Assembly (NCBI GenBank): GCA_045593325.1
Contig: JAZNWL010000089.1
Coordinates: 1-26,274, forward strand
Reading direction: 5' to 3'
DNA: 26,274 nt
Origin: UMGS1484 sp045593325
GTDB lineage: Bacteria > Bacillota > Clostridia > Oscillospirales > Acutalibacteraceae
Shown here: positions 8,116-15,686 of the stretch, piece after piece
How positions within the stretch are numbered: the stretch's first letter is position 1
Layout: each line of letters begins with the position of its first letter
The notes under the pieces: model-generated
Database searches by the model: none
What the model was told of the DNA's origin: nothing
The model's input: only the letters and a program-made list of their open reading frames with translations
Program-made: the position numbers and the translations under genes

Positions 8116-8918
8116 TTTTGTCGGATTTTCATTGCCACACCACCTTTGTGGACGGCGCTCATTCCCCGGAAGAAGTGGTTCTCAGTGCCATTGAAAAGGG
8201 GATGAAAACCCTTGGTATTTCGGAACATGCACACGTTCCTTTTGACCCGGATTGCAGCTTGTCTTTGGAACAAACTGCTTCCTATCGGGCTGAAATTCAA
8301 CGGTTGAAAGAAAAGTATCAAGATAAAATTCAGCTGTTGCGGGGCATCGAAATGGATTATTATTCTGAAGATGATGTGTCTGCCTATGATTACGTGATTG
8401 GTTCGGTTCATTATCTGAAAGTCAACGGAGAGGTTTACAGCGTGGATTTGTCTCCCGATGAAACCAACCGCTGTATTCAGCAGGCGTTTGGCGGTGACAA
8501 GTATCAATATGCCCGTTGTTATTTTCAACACCTTGCAGGGTTAAAGGAAAAATGGACTCCCAATATTATCGGTCATTTTGATTTGTTAACCAAATTTCAG
8601 GAGCGGGGTATCGCTTTTGATGAAATGCATCCTGTCTATGAATCTGCTGCTTGTAAAGCCATTAGGGAATTGAAAGATTGTTTTTTCGAGGTTAATACGG
8701 GGGCTATGTCCCGAGGGTATCGCAAGGAGCCCTATCCTGCAGAAAAGTGGTTACAGGAAATGAAGAAACAGGGTGGAAAGGTTGTTCTTTCTTCGGATTC
8801 CCACCATAAAAATACCTTGTTATATGAGTTTCAAAATGCCAAAATCATTATAAATAATCTTGGGTTTACCACCGCAGGTTTTACTGATAGAAAAGGAATC
8901 CCATATATTCAGTTTTAA
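8112..8918 (+). CDS. hisK: histidinol-phosphatase, PHP family
   Basis: Dephosphorylates histidinol phosphate, the step missing from the monofunctional HisB upstream. The PHP-fold metal-binding motifs are visible: DFHCHTTF (H7, H9), GISEHAHV, GIEMDYY, GSVHYLK, GHFDLL, and SSDSHH near the C-terminus. Length 268 residues, usual for HisJ/HisK. ATGA overlap with hisIE and position as the last his gene make this role much more likely than that of another PHP hydrolase. With it, the operon is enzymatically complete. Confidence 0.94.
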   Translation: MILSDFHCHTTFVDGAHSPEEVVLSAIEKGMKTLGISEHAHVPFDPDCSLSLEQTASYRAEIQRLKEKYQDKIQLLRGIEMDYYSEDDVSAYDYVIGSVHYLKVNGEVYSVDLSPDETNRCIQQAFGGDKYQYARCYFQHLAGLKEKWTPNIIGHFDLLTKFQERGIAFDEMHPVYESAACKAIRELKDCFFEVNTGAMSRGYRKEPYPAEKWLQEMKKQGGKVVLSSDSHHKNTLLYEFQNAKIIINNLGFTTAGFTDRKGIPYIQF

Positions 8919-8926
8919 AAAATTAT

Positions 8927-8960
8927 AAACGGACAGAAGGAAAATCCATGCTGTCCGTTT
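8927..8960 (+). terminator. hairpin between hisK and pepD, weak or partial terminator
   Basis: Ten-base arms AAACGGACAG (8927-8936) and CTGTCCGTTT (8951-8960) enclose a 14-base loop. Only TTTT, then GGCG, follows, so termination is probably incomplete on the plus strand. Some read-through into the peptidase genes is likely, or the stem marks an RNA-processing or 3'-stabilising site. Confidence 0.55.
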
Positions 8961-8982
8961 TGGCGTACAAAGGAGTTTTACC

Positions 8983-10413
8983 ATGAAAAAATTATCCAAC
9001 CTAATGCCTCAACGGGTATTTGCCATCTTTGAAGATATTTGTTCCATTCCCCACGGTTCGGGAAATACCAATCAACTTGCCCGTTGGTGTGTTGCTTTTG
9101 CCGAAAATTTAGGGCTGAAAAGCATCATGGACGATGCCGGGAATGTGGTGATATATAAAAAAGGGTCTCAGGGCAGGGAAGAAGAATCCCCTGTGGTTTT
9201 GCAAGCTCATTTGGATATGGTTTGCGCCAAAGACCCCGATTGTACCATAGATTTCACCAAGGACGGCATTTCGGTGGAGACCGACGGAGAAACTGTCTGG
9301 GCAAACGGCACCACCTTGGGTGCCGACAACGGCATTGGTGTTGCCATGATTTTAGCAATTCTGGAAGATAACACCCTTTCTCATCCTCCCATTGAAGGGA
9401 TCTTGACCATGGATGAAGAAACGGGGCTGATTGGCGCCGCAGGGTTTGACGGCAGTTTGTTACAAGGCAATCGAATGATCAATCTGGACTCGGAAGACGA
9501 AGGGATTTTCACCGCCGGTTGTGCCGGTGGAAGCCGCTTGCAGGTGGTTTTCCCTGTAAAACGTGAAACAAACGGTAAACCTGCTATCATGATTTCCTTG
9601 CAAGGGTTAACCGGTGGGCATTCGGGGATTGAGATTCATAAAAATCGGTTGAATGCCAACGTGGTGTTAGCCAAAATCATGTCTCGTCTTCAAAAAAATG
9701 CACCTTTGCAAATTGCCTCTTTTGAGGGTGGTGCTTTGGATAACGCCATCGCCAAAGAAGCCAACTGTGTTTTTGTGTCAACCTATGATGTAGAAGCATT
9801 AGAAGCCCTGTTGGCAGCCCAAAAGGAAATATTGAAAACCGAGGAAGATTCCGATTTTACTTTCACCGTAACTTCTTGTGAAGCACCGGAAACCGTGTGG
9901 GACGAAGATACCACCAATCGTGTGTTACAATTCCTTTCGGTTGCTCCCAATGGTGTGCAATCTATGTGTGAAGATTTGCCCGATGTGGTGGAAACTTCTT
10001 TGAATTTGGGCATCTTGAAGACCTGTGATGACAGTTTCATGTCGGTGTTCTCTTTGCGTAGTTCGGTGGAAGCCAATCGCACCGCTTTGGCTTTGAAGGT
10101 GTCCACTTTGGCCAAGGAATACGGTGGAGTGCCAACCGAAGGGAGCAAATATCCCGCTTGGGAATATCGTGCCAAATCTTCTTTGCGGGATACCATGGAA
10201 CAGGTGTTTGCTGATTGTTACGGTAAAAAACCTGTTACCGAAGTGATTCATGCAGGGTTGGAATGTGGTGTATTCAGTCAAAAAATTAAAGACCTGGATG
10301 CGGTCTCTATCGGTCCCGATATGATAGACGTTCACACTCCTTTGGAACGGGTATGGGTAGATTCGGTGGATCGCACGTATCATTATTTGTGCAAAGTTAT
10401 TACAGCATTATAA
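8983..10413 (+). CDS. pepD: aminoacyl-histidine dipeptidase (PepD-like, M20C)
   Basis: A cytosolic dizinc dipeptidase of family M20C, whose members cleave Xaa-His and other dipeptides. The metal and catalytic residues are complete: H76 and its HLDMV context, D115 (GADNGIGV), E145/E146 (MDEETGL), D169 (NLDSEDEG) and H451 (DVHTPLERV). The insertion between the catalytic halves (GGHSGIEIHKNR) is the dimerisation/lid domain. Length 476 residues. The ATG follows an AAAGGAG site. Its position directly after the his operon suggests histidine recovery from peptides, but M20C enzymes can be broad and the substrate is inferred. Confidence 0.88.
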   Translation: MKKLSNLMPQRVFAIFEDICSIPHGSGNTNQLARWCVAFAENLGLKSIMDDAGNVVIYKKGSQGREEESPVVLQAHLDMVCAKDPDCTIDFTKDGISVETDGETVWANGTTLGADNGIGVAMILAILEDNTLSHPPIEGILTMDEETGLIGAAGFDGSLLQGNRMINLDSEDEGIFTAGCAGGSRLQVVFPVKRETNGKPAIMISLQGLTGGHSGIEIHKNRLNANVVLAKIMSRLQKNAPLQIASFEGGALDNAIAKEANCVFVSTYDVEALEALLAAQKEILKTEEDSDFTFTVTSCEAPETVWDEDTTNRVLQFLSVAPNGVQSMCEDLPDVVETSLNLGILKTCDDSFMSVFSLRSSVEANRTALALKVSTLAKEYGGVPTEGSKYPAWEYRAKSSLRDTMEQVFADCYGKKPVTEVIHAGLECGVFSQKIKDLDAVSIGPDMIDVHTPLERVWVDSVDRTYHYLCKVITAL

Positions 10414-10426
10414 GGGTGTGATTTAG

Positions 10427-11494
10427 GTGAAGGAACGGATTGCACGACTGCAGGAACAACTGGATGACCATTCGGCTTTTTATATTCAAAGTCCTGTTAA
10501 TCGCAGATATCTTACCGATTTTCCTTCCTCAGCAGGTTGTGTTTTGGTGACCAAAAACCAAAGTTATTTTTTCACCGATTTTCGGTATTTGGAAAAGGCA
10601 AAGCAACAGGTAAAAACCTGTGAAGTTAAGGAGTTCCTGGGCTTTTCAAAAACGGTGTTGCCGACGTTGCAACAAGCCTGCTTAGAACAGTTGTTTGTGG
10701 AAACCGAATCCACCGGTTTTCGAGCGTTTCGGACCTTGCAAACCGTTGCCCAAGGGGTTGAGATATCGGACAGTGATAAACTGGATACCTTGCTTGAGGA
10801 AATGCGGATGATCAAAACATCGGGGGAACTTGCCAAAATTCGGGAAGCACAACGACTGACCGATGAAACCTATACCTATATTTTAGATCGCATTTCCGCC
10901 GGACGCAGTGAAATTGATATTATGCTGGATATGGAATTTTTTATGCGTAAACAGGGTAGCCAAGGGGTTTCCTTTGATTTTATTGTGGTTTCCGGGAAAA
11001 ATTCCTCTTTACCCCATGGGATCCCCACCAACAAATTGGTGGAATCGGGAGATTTCATCACCATGGATTTTGGCGGTGTGGTGGACGGATATCATTCGGA
11101 TATGACCCGTACCGTGGCAGTGGGGAGTGTGAATGACCACCAACGTTTGGTTTATGAAACGGTATTACAGGCAAAAAAGAAAGCCATGGAATCCATTGCC
11201 CCTAATACAATTTGCAAAGACGTTGATAAAGTTGCCAGAGATTTGATTGACCATGCCGGCTTTCAGGGCTGCTTTGGGCACGGATTGGGACATGGCGTTG
11301 GATTAGAAATTCACGAGAGCCCCAATTTTAATACCCGTTGTGAAACCCTTTTGCAACCGGGTATGGTGTTGACTGTAGAACCGGGAATCTATCTGGAAAA
11401 TCAGTTCGGTGTACGAATTGAGGATATGGTTGAAATCACTTGTGATGGGTATACTAATTTTACCAAAAGTACCGATGAACTCATCGTTTTATAG
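10427..11494 (+). CDS. M24-family Xaa-Pro aminopeptidase/dipeptidase
   Basis: A 'pita-bread' dimetal peptidase that removes residues next to proline. The N-terminal creatinase-like domain (about 1-125) precedes the catalytic domain. Metal ligands are D214 (TMDFGG), D225 (SDMTRT), H289 (FGHGLGHGVGLE), and the glutamates in TVEPGIYL and RIEDMVEI. Length 355 residues, as in the B. subtilis YqhT/PepQ-like group. The start is GTG 10427, 13 bases after pepD, with AAGGG upstream. Aminopeptidase P and prolidase cannot be told apart from the sequence. Confidence 0.92.
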   Translation: MKERIARLQEQLDDHSAFYIQSPVNRRYLTDFPSSAGCVLVTKNQSYFFTDFRYLEKAKQQVKTCEVKEFLGFSKTVLPTLQQACLEQLFVETESTGFRAFRTLQTVAQGVEISDSDKLDTLLEEMRMIKTSGELAKIREAQRLTDETYTYILDRISAGRSEIDIMLDMEFFMRKQGSQGVSFDFIVVSGKNSSLPHGIPTNKLVESGDFITMDFGGVVDGYHSDMTRTVAVGSVNDHQRLVYETVLQAKKKAMESIAPNTICKDVDKVARDLIDHAGFQGCFGHGLGHGVGLEIHESPNFNTRCETLLQPGMVLTVEPGIYLENQFGVRIEDMVEITCDGYTNFTKSTDELIVL

Positions 11495-11503
11495 GAGTGA
11501 ATT

Positions 11504-12727
11504 ATGGATAAGAATCGTTTACAACAATATGCCGCTTTGATTGCCAAGGTTGGCGGAAACATTCAAAAAGACCAGGAAGTTTTCATCTATGCCGATTTGG
11601 ACCAACCTGAATTCGTTTCCATGGTTACTGAAGAATGTTACAAATTGGGAGCCAAACGGGTATTTGTGGAATGGAGTTATCAACCTCTAACCCGTTTGCA
11701 CGTGACCTATTGTGAAGAAGAAACCCTTTCGCGGGTAGAACCCTTTGAAGAAGCAAAGTGGCAACAACAAACCAAAGTATTGCCTGTTAAAATCTACTTG
11801 CTTTCGGAAGATCCGGACGGGCTCAACGGCATTGACCAGGAGAAGTTTTCCAAGGCTTCTCAACGTCGCTCCAAGGTGATTAAACCTTATCGTGACCAAA
11901 TGGAAAATAAATATCAGTGGTGTATTGCCGCTGTTCCTGGTGTTCCTTGGGCCAAGAAGATTTTTCCTGAACTTTCCGATGCACAAGCAGTGGAAAAACT
12001 GTGGGAAACTATTCTGAAGGTCTCCCGTGTGGACGATGACCCTGTTGCCGCCTGGGAGAATCATAATAAACAGCTGCAAAAACGTTGCGATTATTTAAAC
12101 GGCTTGCAACTGAAAGAACTCCATTACACCGCTTCCAACGGAACCGACTTTACAGTGGGGTTAATGGAACAAGCTCAGTTTTTAGGCGGGGGAGAAACTG
12201 CCTTGAACGGCAATTATTTTAACCCCAATATTCCCAGTGAAGAAATTTTCACAACCCCCAAAAGGGGAGTGGCTCAGGGGATTGTATATTCCAGTAAACC
12301 CTTGTCCTATCGCGGGCAGCTGATCGATGAGTTTTTTATTCGCTTTGAACAAGGAAAAGCCGTAGAAGTGGGTGCCAAAGTAGGGGAAAAATTGCTGAAA
12401 GAATTGGTCGCCATGGATGAAGGTGCAGCCTATCTGGGGGAATGTGCCCTGGTTCCTTACGACTCTCCCATTCGGGAAAGCGAATTGCTGTTTTATAATA
12501 CGCTGTTTGACGAAAATGCCGCCTGTCATTTGGCTCTGGGCATGGGCTTTGCCAACTGTATCAAGAATTTTGAAACCTTGTCTTTGGAAGAGTGTCGGGC
12601 CTTGGGTGTGAACGATTCCATTGTTCATGAAGACTTTATGATCGGCACTAAAGATTTGAATATTGATGGGATTGACCGTCAGGGAAATGTGGTTCCCATT
12701 TTCCGAGACGGAAATTGGGCGTTTTAA
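11504..12727 (+). CDS. M29-family aminopeptidase (AmpS/PepS type)
   Basis: A cytosolic dimetal aminopeptidase of the thermophilic-aminopeptidase family, which trims N-terminal residues from short peptides. By alignment to the family, the metal-site residues are E246/E247 (IPSEEIFTTP), E313 (YLGECALVPYDSPI), H342 (AACHLALG), and H375 and D377 (VHEDFMIGT). Length 407 residues is standard. It begins 9 bases after the M24 gene and is the last gene of this transcript, with a strong terminator just after its stop. The three neighbouring peptidases come from unrelated families and have complementary specificities. Confidence 0.93.
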   Translation: MDKNRLQQYAALIAKVGGNIQKDQEVFIYADLDQPEFVSMVTEECYKLGAKRVFVEWSYQPLTRLHVTYCEEETLSRVEPFEEAKWQQQTKVLPVKIYLLSEDPDGLNGIDQEKFSKASQRRSKVIKPYRDQMENKYQWCIAAVPGVPWAKKIFPELSDAQAVEKLWETILKVSRVDDDPVAAWENHNKQLQKRCDYLNGLQLKELHYTASNGTDFTVGLMEQAQFLGGGETALNGNYFNPNIPSEEIFTTPKRGVAQGIVYSSKPLSYRGQLIDEFFIRFEQGKAVEVGAKVGEKLLKELVAMDEGAAYLGECALVPYDSPIRESELLFYNTLFDENAACHLALGMGFANCIKNFETLSLEECRALGVNDSIVHEDFMIGTKDLNIDGIDRQGNVVPIFRDGNWAF

Positions 12728-12733
12728 AAAAAT

Positions 12734-12772
12734 AAGGACTTTTGCAACACTGCAAAAGTCCTTTTATTTTGT
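12734..12772 (+). terminator. rho-independent terminator after the peptidase genes
   Basis: A 13-bp perfect stem AAGGACTTTTGCA / TGCAAAAGTCCTT with an ACAC loop (12734-12763) is followed by TTATTTTG. Confidence 0.92.
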
Positions 12773-12783
12773 AGAATTTTTAC

Positions 12784-12812
12784 TTGTATCTTGAACGAGA
12801 GTGTGATACAAT
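12784..12812 (+). promoter_or_regulatory. candidate promoter of the M14 carboxypeptidase gene
   Basis: TACAAT at 12807-12812 lies 17 bases after TTGTAT at 12784-12789. The -35 is poor (3 of 6). TTGTATC (12784-12790) and GATACAA (12805-12811) also form an inverted repeat spanning the promoter, a possible operator. Confidence 0.5.
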
Positions 12813-12844
12813 AAAATGTCGAATTATGGGATGAGGTGAACAGT

Positions 12845-14140
12845 GTGAACAACGTCACAAAGATTTGTTCGGTAATCACCGCCCTGGCTGTTGGTCTGGG
12901 CTGTTGGTTTGGTATTGATTTTTTAGGGGCAAAATCCCAATCTGCCGTTCCGGCAATTTCTCCTGACCAAACCATTACCGATGTTTCTACACAGGTGGAA
13001 GAATCGTCGGTTGTGGAGGAATCTCCCACCGATACCGTCTCTTCCAAGCCTTCATCGGTGGCATCGAAAACCCCTGTTGTTTCCAATCCCGCTTCTTCCA
13101 AAGTGACAAGCAGTAAAACCTCATCCAAAGTTACCCCATCTTCCACCGTTTCTTCCGCTGTTTCTTCTGCAGTGAAAAAACCTGTGGTAACTGTGAAAAA
13201 AGACACCAACCAGACTGATATCGTCACCTATATCAAACGACCTTCCTACAGTTCAGTACAAAAAGAAATCAAAGCCCTTGCCAAAGAGTATCCCGATTTG
13301 ATTTCCGTTTCTTCTATCGGGAAATCGGTACAAGGCAGAGATTTAACCATGATGAAGGTAGGAAAGGGTAAGCTGAAAGCCTGTATTATTGGGGGAATTC
13401 ACGCCAGAGAGAGTATAACCGTGAGTTACGTTATGCGGTGTGTGGAAGAATTTTGTGTCGCTTATGAATCCAAATCAGGTGAGTTTGCCAATTTCGATAT
13501 GAAAAATCTTTTGGAAAACTACACTTTATATATCGTTCCTTTGTCCAATCCCGACGGGTTGGAAATCATCAGCGGTCGGGCAACTCCGGAAGTAAAAATT
13601 ACCTATCGGGGAGATATGACCATTGAGGATTATAAAGCCAATGCCAACGGCGTAAACTTAAATAAGAACTTTCCTTTGCTTTGGGATAAAATCGACAATA
13701 AAGTAACCGCTCCTGACCCTGAAGGCTATAAAGGTCCTTCAGCAGGCTCTGAACCCGAAACCAAGGCACTTATGAAACTTTGCAACAACAATGATTTTGC
13801 CTGGATGACTTCAGTTCACGTGCGGGGTGATTGTGTTTATTGGTCGGATTCTTTGAACCCTTCTGTGGGGGCTTCGGAAAAAATTGTGAATATTTTAAAA
13901 GACCGTTGTGATTTTTATAAATGTAATACCTCAACCGACGTAAACGGGTTTGGCGGCGGTTTTGAAAATTGGTTCCGTCAGCAGTTTAAACGCCCCGGTT
14001 TTTGTCTGGAATTGATGCCATTGGATATTAAGGTTACCCCCGTAACCAATGCCAATCATCAGTATTTCAGCAGTACCGTACGCTGGAACGTAACCAAAAA
14101 GGTATTTCCGCTGATTATGGTGTATGGATTCATCGGTTAA
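12845..14140 (+). CDS. membrane-anchored or secreted M14 zinc carboxypeptidase
   Basis: An exported peptidase of 431 residues. An N-terminal hydrophobic segment (about 6-28, ITALAVGLGCWFGIDFLGA) is a signal peptide or anchor. A Ser/Thr/Val/Pro-rich linker (about 35-120) precedes an M14 domain. The zinc ligands H186 and E189 (GGIHARES) and H325 (SVHVRGD) and the catalytic glutamate E389 (GFCLEL) are all present. The NPDG segment is present, while the usual Asn-Arg substrate motif reads NKNF. Peptidoglycan stem-peptide cleavage is plausible for a linker-bearing cell-surface M14 enzyme but is inferred. GTG 12845 is chosen because GAGGTG lies 6 bases upstream; GTG 12836 overlaps that site. Flanked by its own promoter candidate. 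Confidence 0.9.
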   Translation: MNNVTKICSVITALAVGLGCWFGIDFLGAKSQSAVPAISPDQTITDVSTQVEESSVVEESPTDTVSSKPSSVASKTPVVSNPASSKVTSSKTSSKVTPSSTVSSAVSSAVKKPVVTVKKDTNQTDIVTYIKRPSYSSVQKEIKALAKEYPDLISVSSIGKSVQGRDLTMMKVGKGKLKACIIGGIHARESITVSYVMRCVEEFCVAYESKSGEFANFDMKNLLENYTLYIVPLSNPDGLEIISGRATPEVKITYRGDMTIEDYKANANGVNLNKNFPLLWDKIDNKVTAPDPEGYKGPSAGSEPETKALMKLCNNNDFAWMTSVHVRGDCVYWSDSLNPSVGASEKIVNILKDRCDFYKCNTSTDVNGFGGGFENWFRQQFKRPGFCLELMPLDIKVTPVTNANHQYFSSTVRWNVTKKVFPLIMVYGFIG

Positions 14141-14421
14141 AATACAAGGTGAAGTAAATACCCGCAAACCAGTCCCACAGTCCACCAGCAGGTGTGTAGA
14201 ATCATCCGTTTGATTTTTCGGTTTTTCCGTTGACGTGCAATGATTATAGGATTGTGAGCAGGCGGGTTGCCCATAATTTCCACAAAGAAATCAGCTTCTT
14301 TTTGTAATTGTTGGGGCTTCATTTGTTCTGCCTGAGGGCGAACAAATAATAAAGCCCGTTCAAAATATTGATTGCAGGGGTTGGATACTTCGATAATGGT
14401 GTGGTTTACGCCTTTAATCAT
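14137..14421 (-). CDS. small membrane protein, conserved in Clostridia, function unknown
   Basis: A 94-residue protein starting MIKGVNHTIIEVSNP, with FERALLFVRPQ in the first third. A basic stretch (RQRKNRKIKR, about 64-73) is followed by a C-terminal transmembrane helix (WWTVGLVCGYLLHLVF). The topology suggests a cytosolic domain anchored by its C-terminus. The start at 14421 has a perfect AGGAGG 7 bases upstream; the open frame to 14469 lacks a site there. It is transcribed convergently to the M14 gene, overlapping its end by 4 bases, and divergently from nadD. I recognise the pattern as a conserved Clostridia family without a known function, from memory only. Confidence 0.75.
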   Translation of the reverse strand: MIKGVNHTIIEVSNPCNQYFERALLFVRPQAEQMKPQQLQKEADFFVEIMGNPPAHNPIIIARQRKNRKIKRMILHTCWWTVGLVCGYLLHLVF

Positions 14422-14502
14422 AGGAATGCCTCCTGTATTCACAAACAATGATGCCTTTATTGTTGGCATTTTTCGGCAATTTAAACATGGGGGGGATCAA
14501 AT

Positions 14503-15099
14503 TTGGCGACCATCTTGTTTGGGGGAAGTTTTAATCCTGTGCATTTGGGGCATCTTGCCATGGCCAATGCCGCTTTGAATCAGTTCCCCGATGCTACCTT
14601 GCTTTGGATGCCTGCGGCCTGTTCTCCCTTTAAAACCAATCAAACCTTGGCAGAGGAACACCATCGGTATCAGATGTGTTGTTTGATGGCAGAACAAGAC
14701 CCTCGTATGCAGGTGAGTGACCTGGAGTTTACCATGCCAAAACCCAGTTATACCGTAAACACGGTAAGGCGGTTAAAAGAACAAAACCACCGTGAAATCT
14801 ATTTCCTTTGCGGTGCCGATTCTTTCCTTTCTCTGTTTGGTTGGAAAGAGATCGAAACCCTGGCAAAGATGGTGACCTTTCTGGTTGCCAACCGAGAAGG
14901 TTCTCCCTTTGAAAAACTGGAACAACAAAAAGAGAAAATTGAAGCAATCGGAGGAACTGCCGTTTTCCTTCCCATGGAAGAATGTCCCGTTTCTTCCACT
15001 CAGCTTCGCAGGGAACTTTCCCAAGGAATGAAAACCGGTAAGTATTTATCACCGCAGGTTTTGCGGTATATTCAGGAAAATGACTTGTATCGGGAGTGA
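14503..15099 (+). CDS. nadD: nicotinate-nucleotide adenylyltransferase
   Basis: Transfers AMP from ATP to nicotinate mononucleotide, giving deamido-NAD. The nucleotidyltransferase signature GGSFNPVHLGH (residues 7-17, HxGH at 14-17) and the C-terminal VSSTQLRREL motif are present. The 198-residue length is normal. The start is TTG 14503 with a G-rich site (GGGGGGA) just upstream; the nearby ATG at 14487 is out of frame. It leads the conserved nadD-yqeK-LCP-rsfS gene order, with yqeK 6 bases downstream. Confidence 0.96.
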   Translation: MATILFGGSFNPVHLGHLAMANAALNQFPDATLLWMPAACSPFKTNQTLAEEHHRYQMCCLMAEQDPRMQVSDLEFTMPKPSYTVNTVRRLKEQNHREIYFLCGADSFLSLFGWKEIETLAKMVTFLVANREGSPFEKLEQQKEKIEAIGGTAVFLPMEECPVSSTQLRRELSQGMKTGKYLSPQVLRYIQENDLYRE

Positions 15100-15105
15100 T
15101 ACCGT

Positions 15106-15684
15106 ATGTACAGGGAACAATATAAAGAATATGTGGAACTCATTGAACAACGTTTGTCGCCTAAACGGTTTCTTCATTCCATGAACGTTGCCAAGGAATG
15201 TGTGAAATTGGCGGAGAAATACGGTGGTGACAAAGAAAAGGCTTATCTTGCCGGGGTTTTGCATGACATCATGAAGGAAGAAAAACCTGAAATGCAGTTG
15301 CAAACCATGTTGCAATCTGGTATAATGATAGATACGGTTACGCGCAATGCCCGCCCTTTGTGGCATGCCAAAGCCGGGGCTGCATATTGTCAGTCGGTTT
15401 TAAAGATTCAGGATGAAGACATTCTCAATGCTATTTCCTACCACACCACCGCCCGCGCCGATATGTCCCAGTTGGAAAAAGTGTTATATCTGGCAGATTA
15501 TATCGGGGAAGAACGGGATTATCCCGATGTGGATATTATGCGGCGGGAAACCTGGGAGTCTATGGAACGGGGTATGGAATACGCCCTTGTATATTCTATT
15601 TGTGATTTAGCGAAACGTAACAAAGCCATTCATAAAGATACTGTGGAAGCCTATAACCAAATTGTGCTTCAAAAGAAAGGATAA
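15106..15684 (+). CDS. yqeK: YqeK-type HD-domain dinucleoside tetraphosphate hydrolase
   Basis: An HD-superfamily phosphohydrolase of 192 residues. The metal residues are H24 (HSMNVA), H53/D54 (GVLHDIMKEE), H87 (LWHAKAG), H113 (ISYHTTA) and the aspartate in YLADYIGEERDY. Members of the YqeK family hydrolyse Ap4A symmetrically to two ADP, removing an alarmone-like nucleotide. The gene order next to nadD and rsfS is widespread in Firmicutes. GGGAG upstream supports ATG 15106. Confidence 0.95.
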   Translation: MYREQYKEYVELIEQRLSPKRFLHSMNVAKECVKLAEKYGGDKEKAYLAGVLHDIMKEEKPEMQLQTMLQSGIMIDTVTRNARPLWHAKAGAAYCQSVLKIQDEDILNAISYHTTARADMSQLEKVLYLADYIGEERDYPDVDIMRRETWESMERGMEYALVYSICDLAKRNKAIHKDTVEAYNQIVLQKKG

Positions 15685-15686
15685 AG

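Noticed and set aside
8070..8531. A 153-codon minus-strand open frame over the end of hisIE and hisK
   Set aside because: Both plus-strand genes are certain and overlap in the usual operon way; the antisense product has no motif.
13020..13190. Ser/Thr/Val codon-rich stretch as a DNA repeat array
   Set aside because: The repeats are imperfect at base level and are explained by the low-complexity linker of the exported M14 enzyme.
14440..14476. ATGCC/GGCAT hairpin with a T run upstream of nadD as a terminator or attenuator
   Set aside because: The stem is only 5 bp with a 9-base loop and no gene upstream on the plus strand needs it; probably chance.
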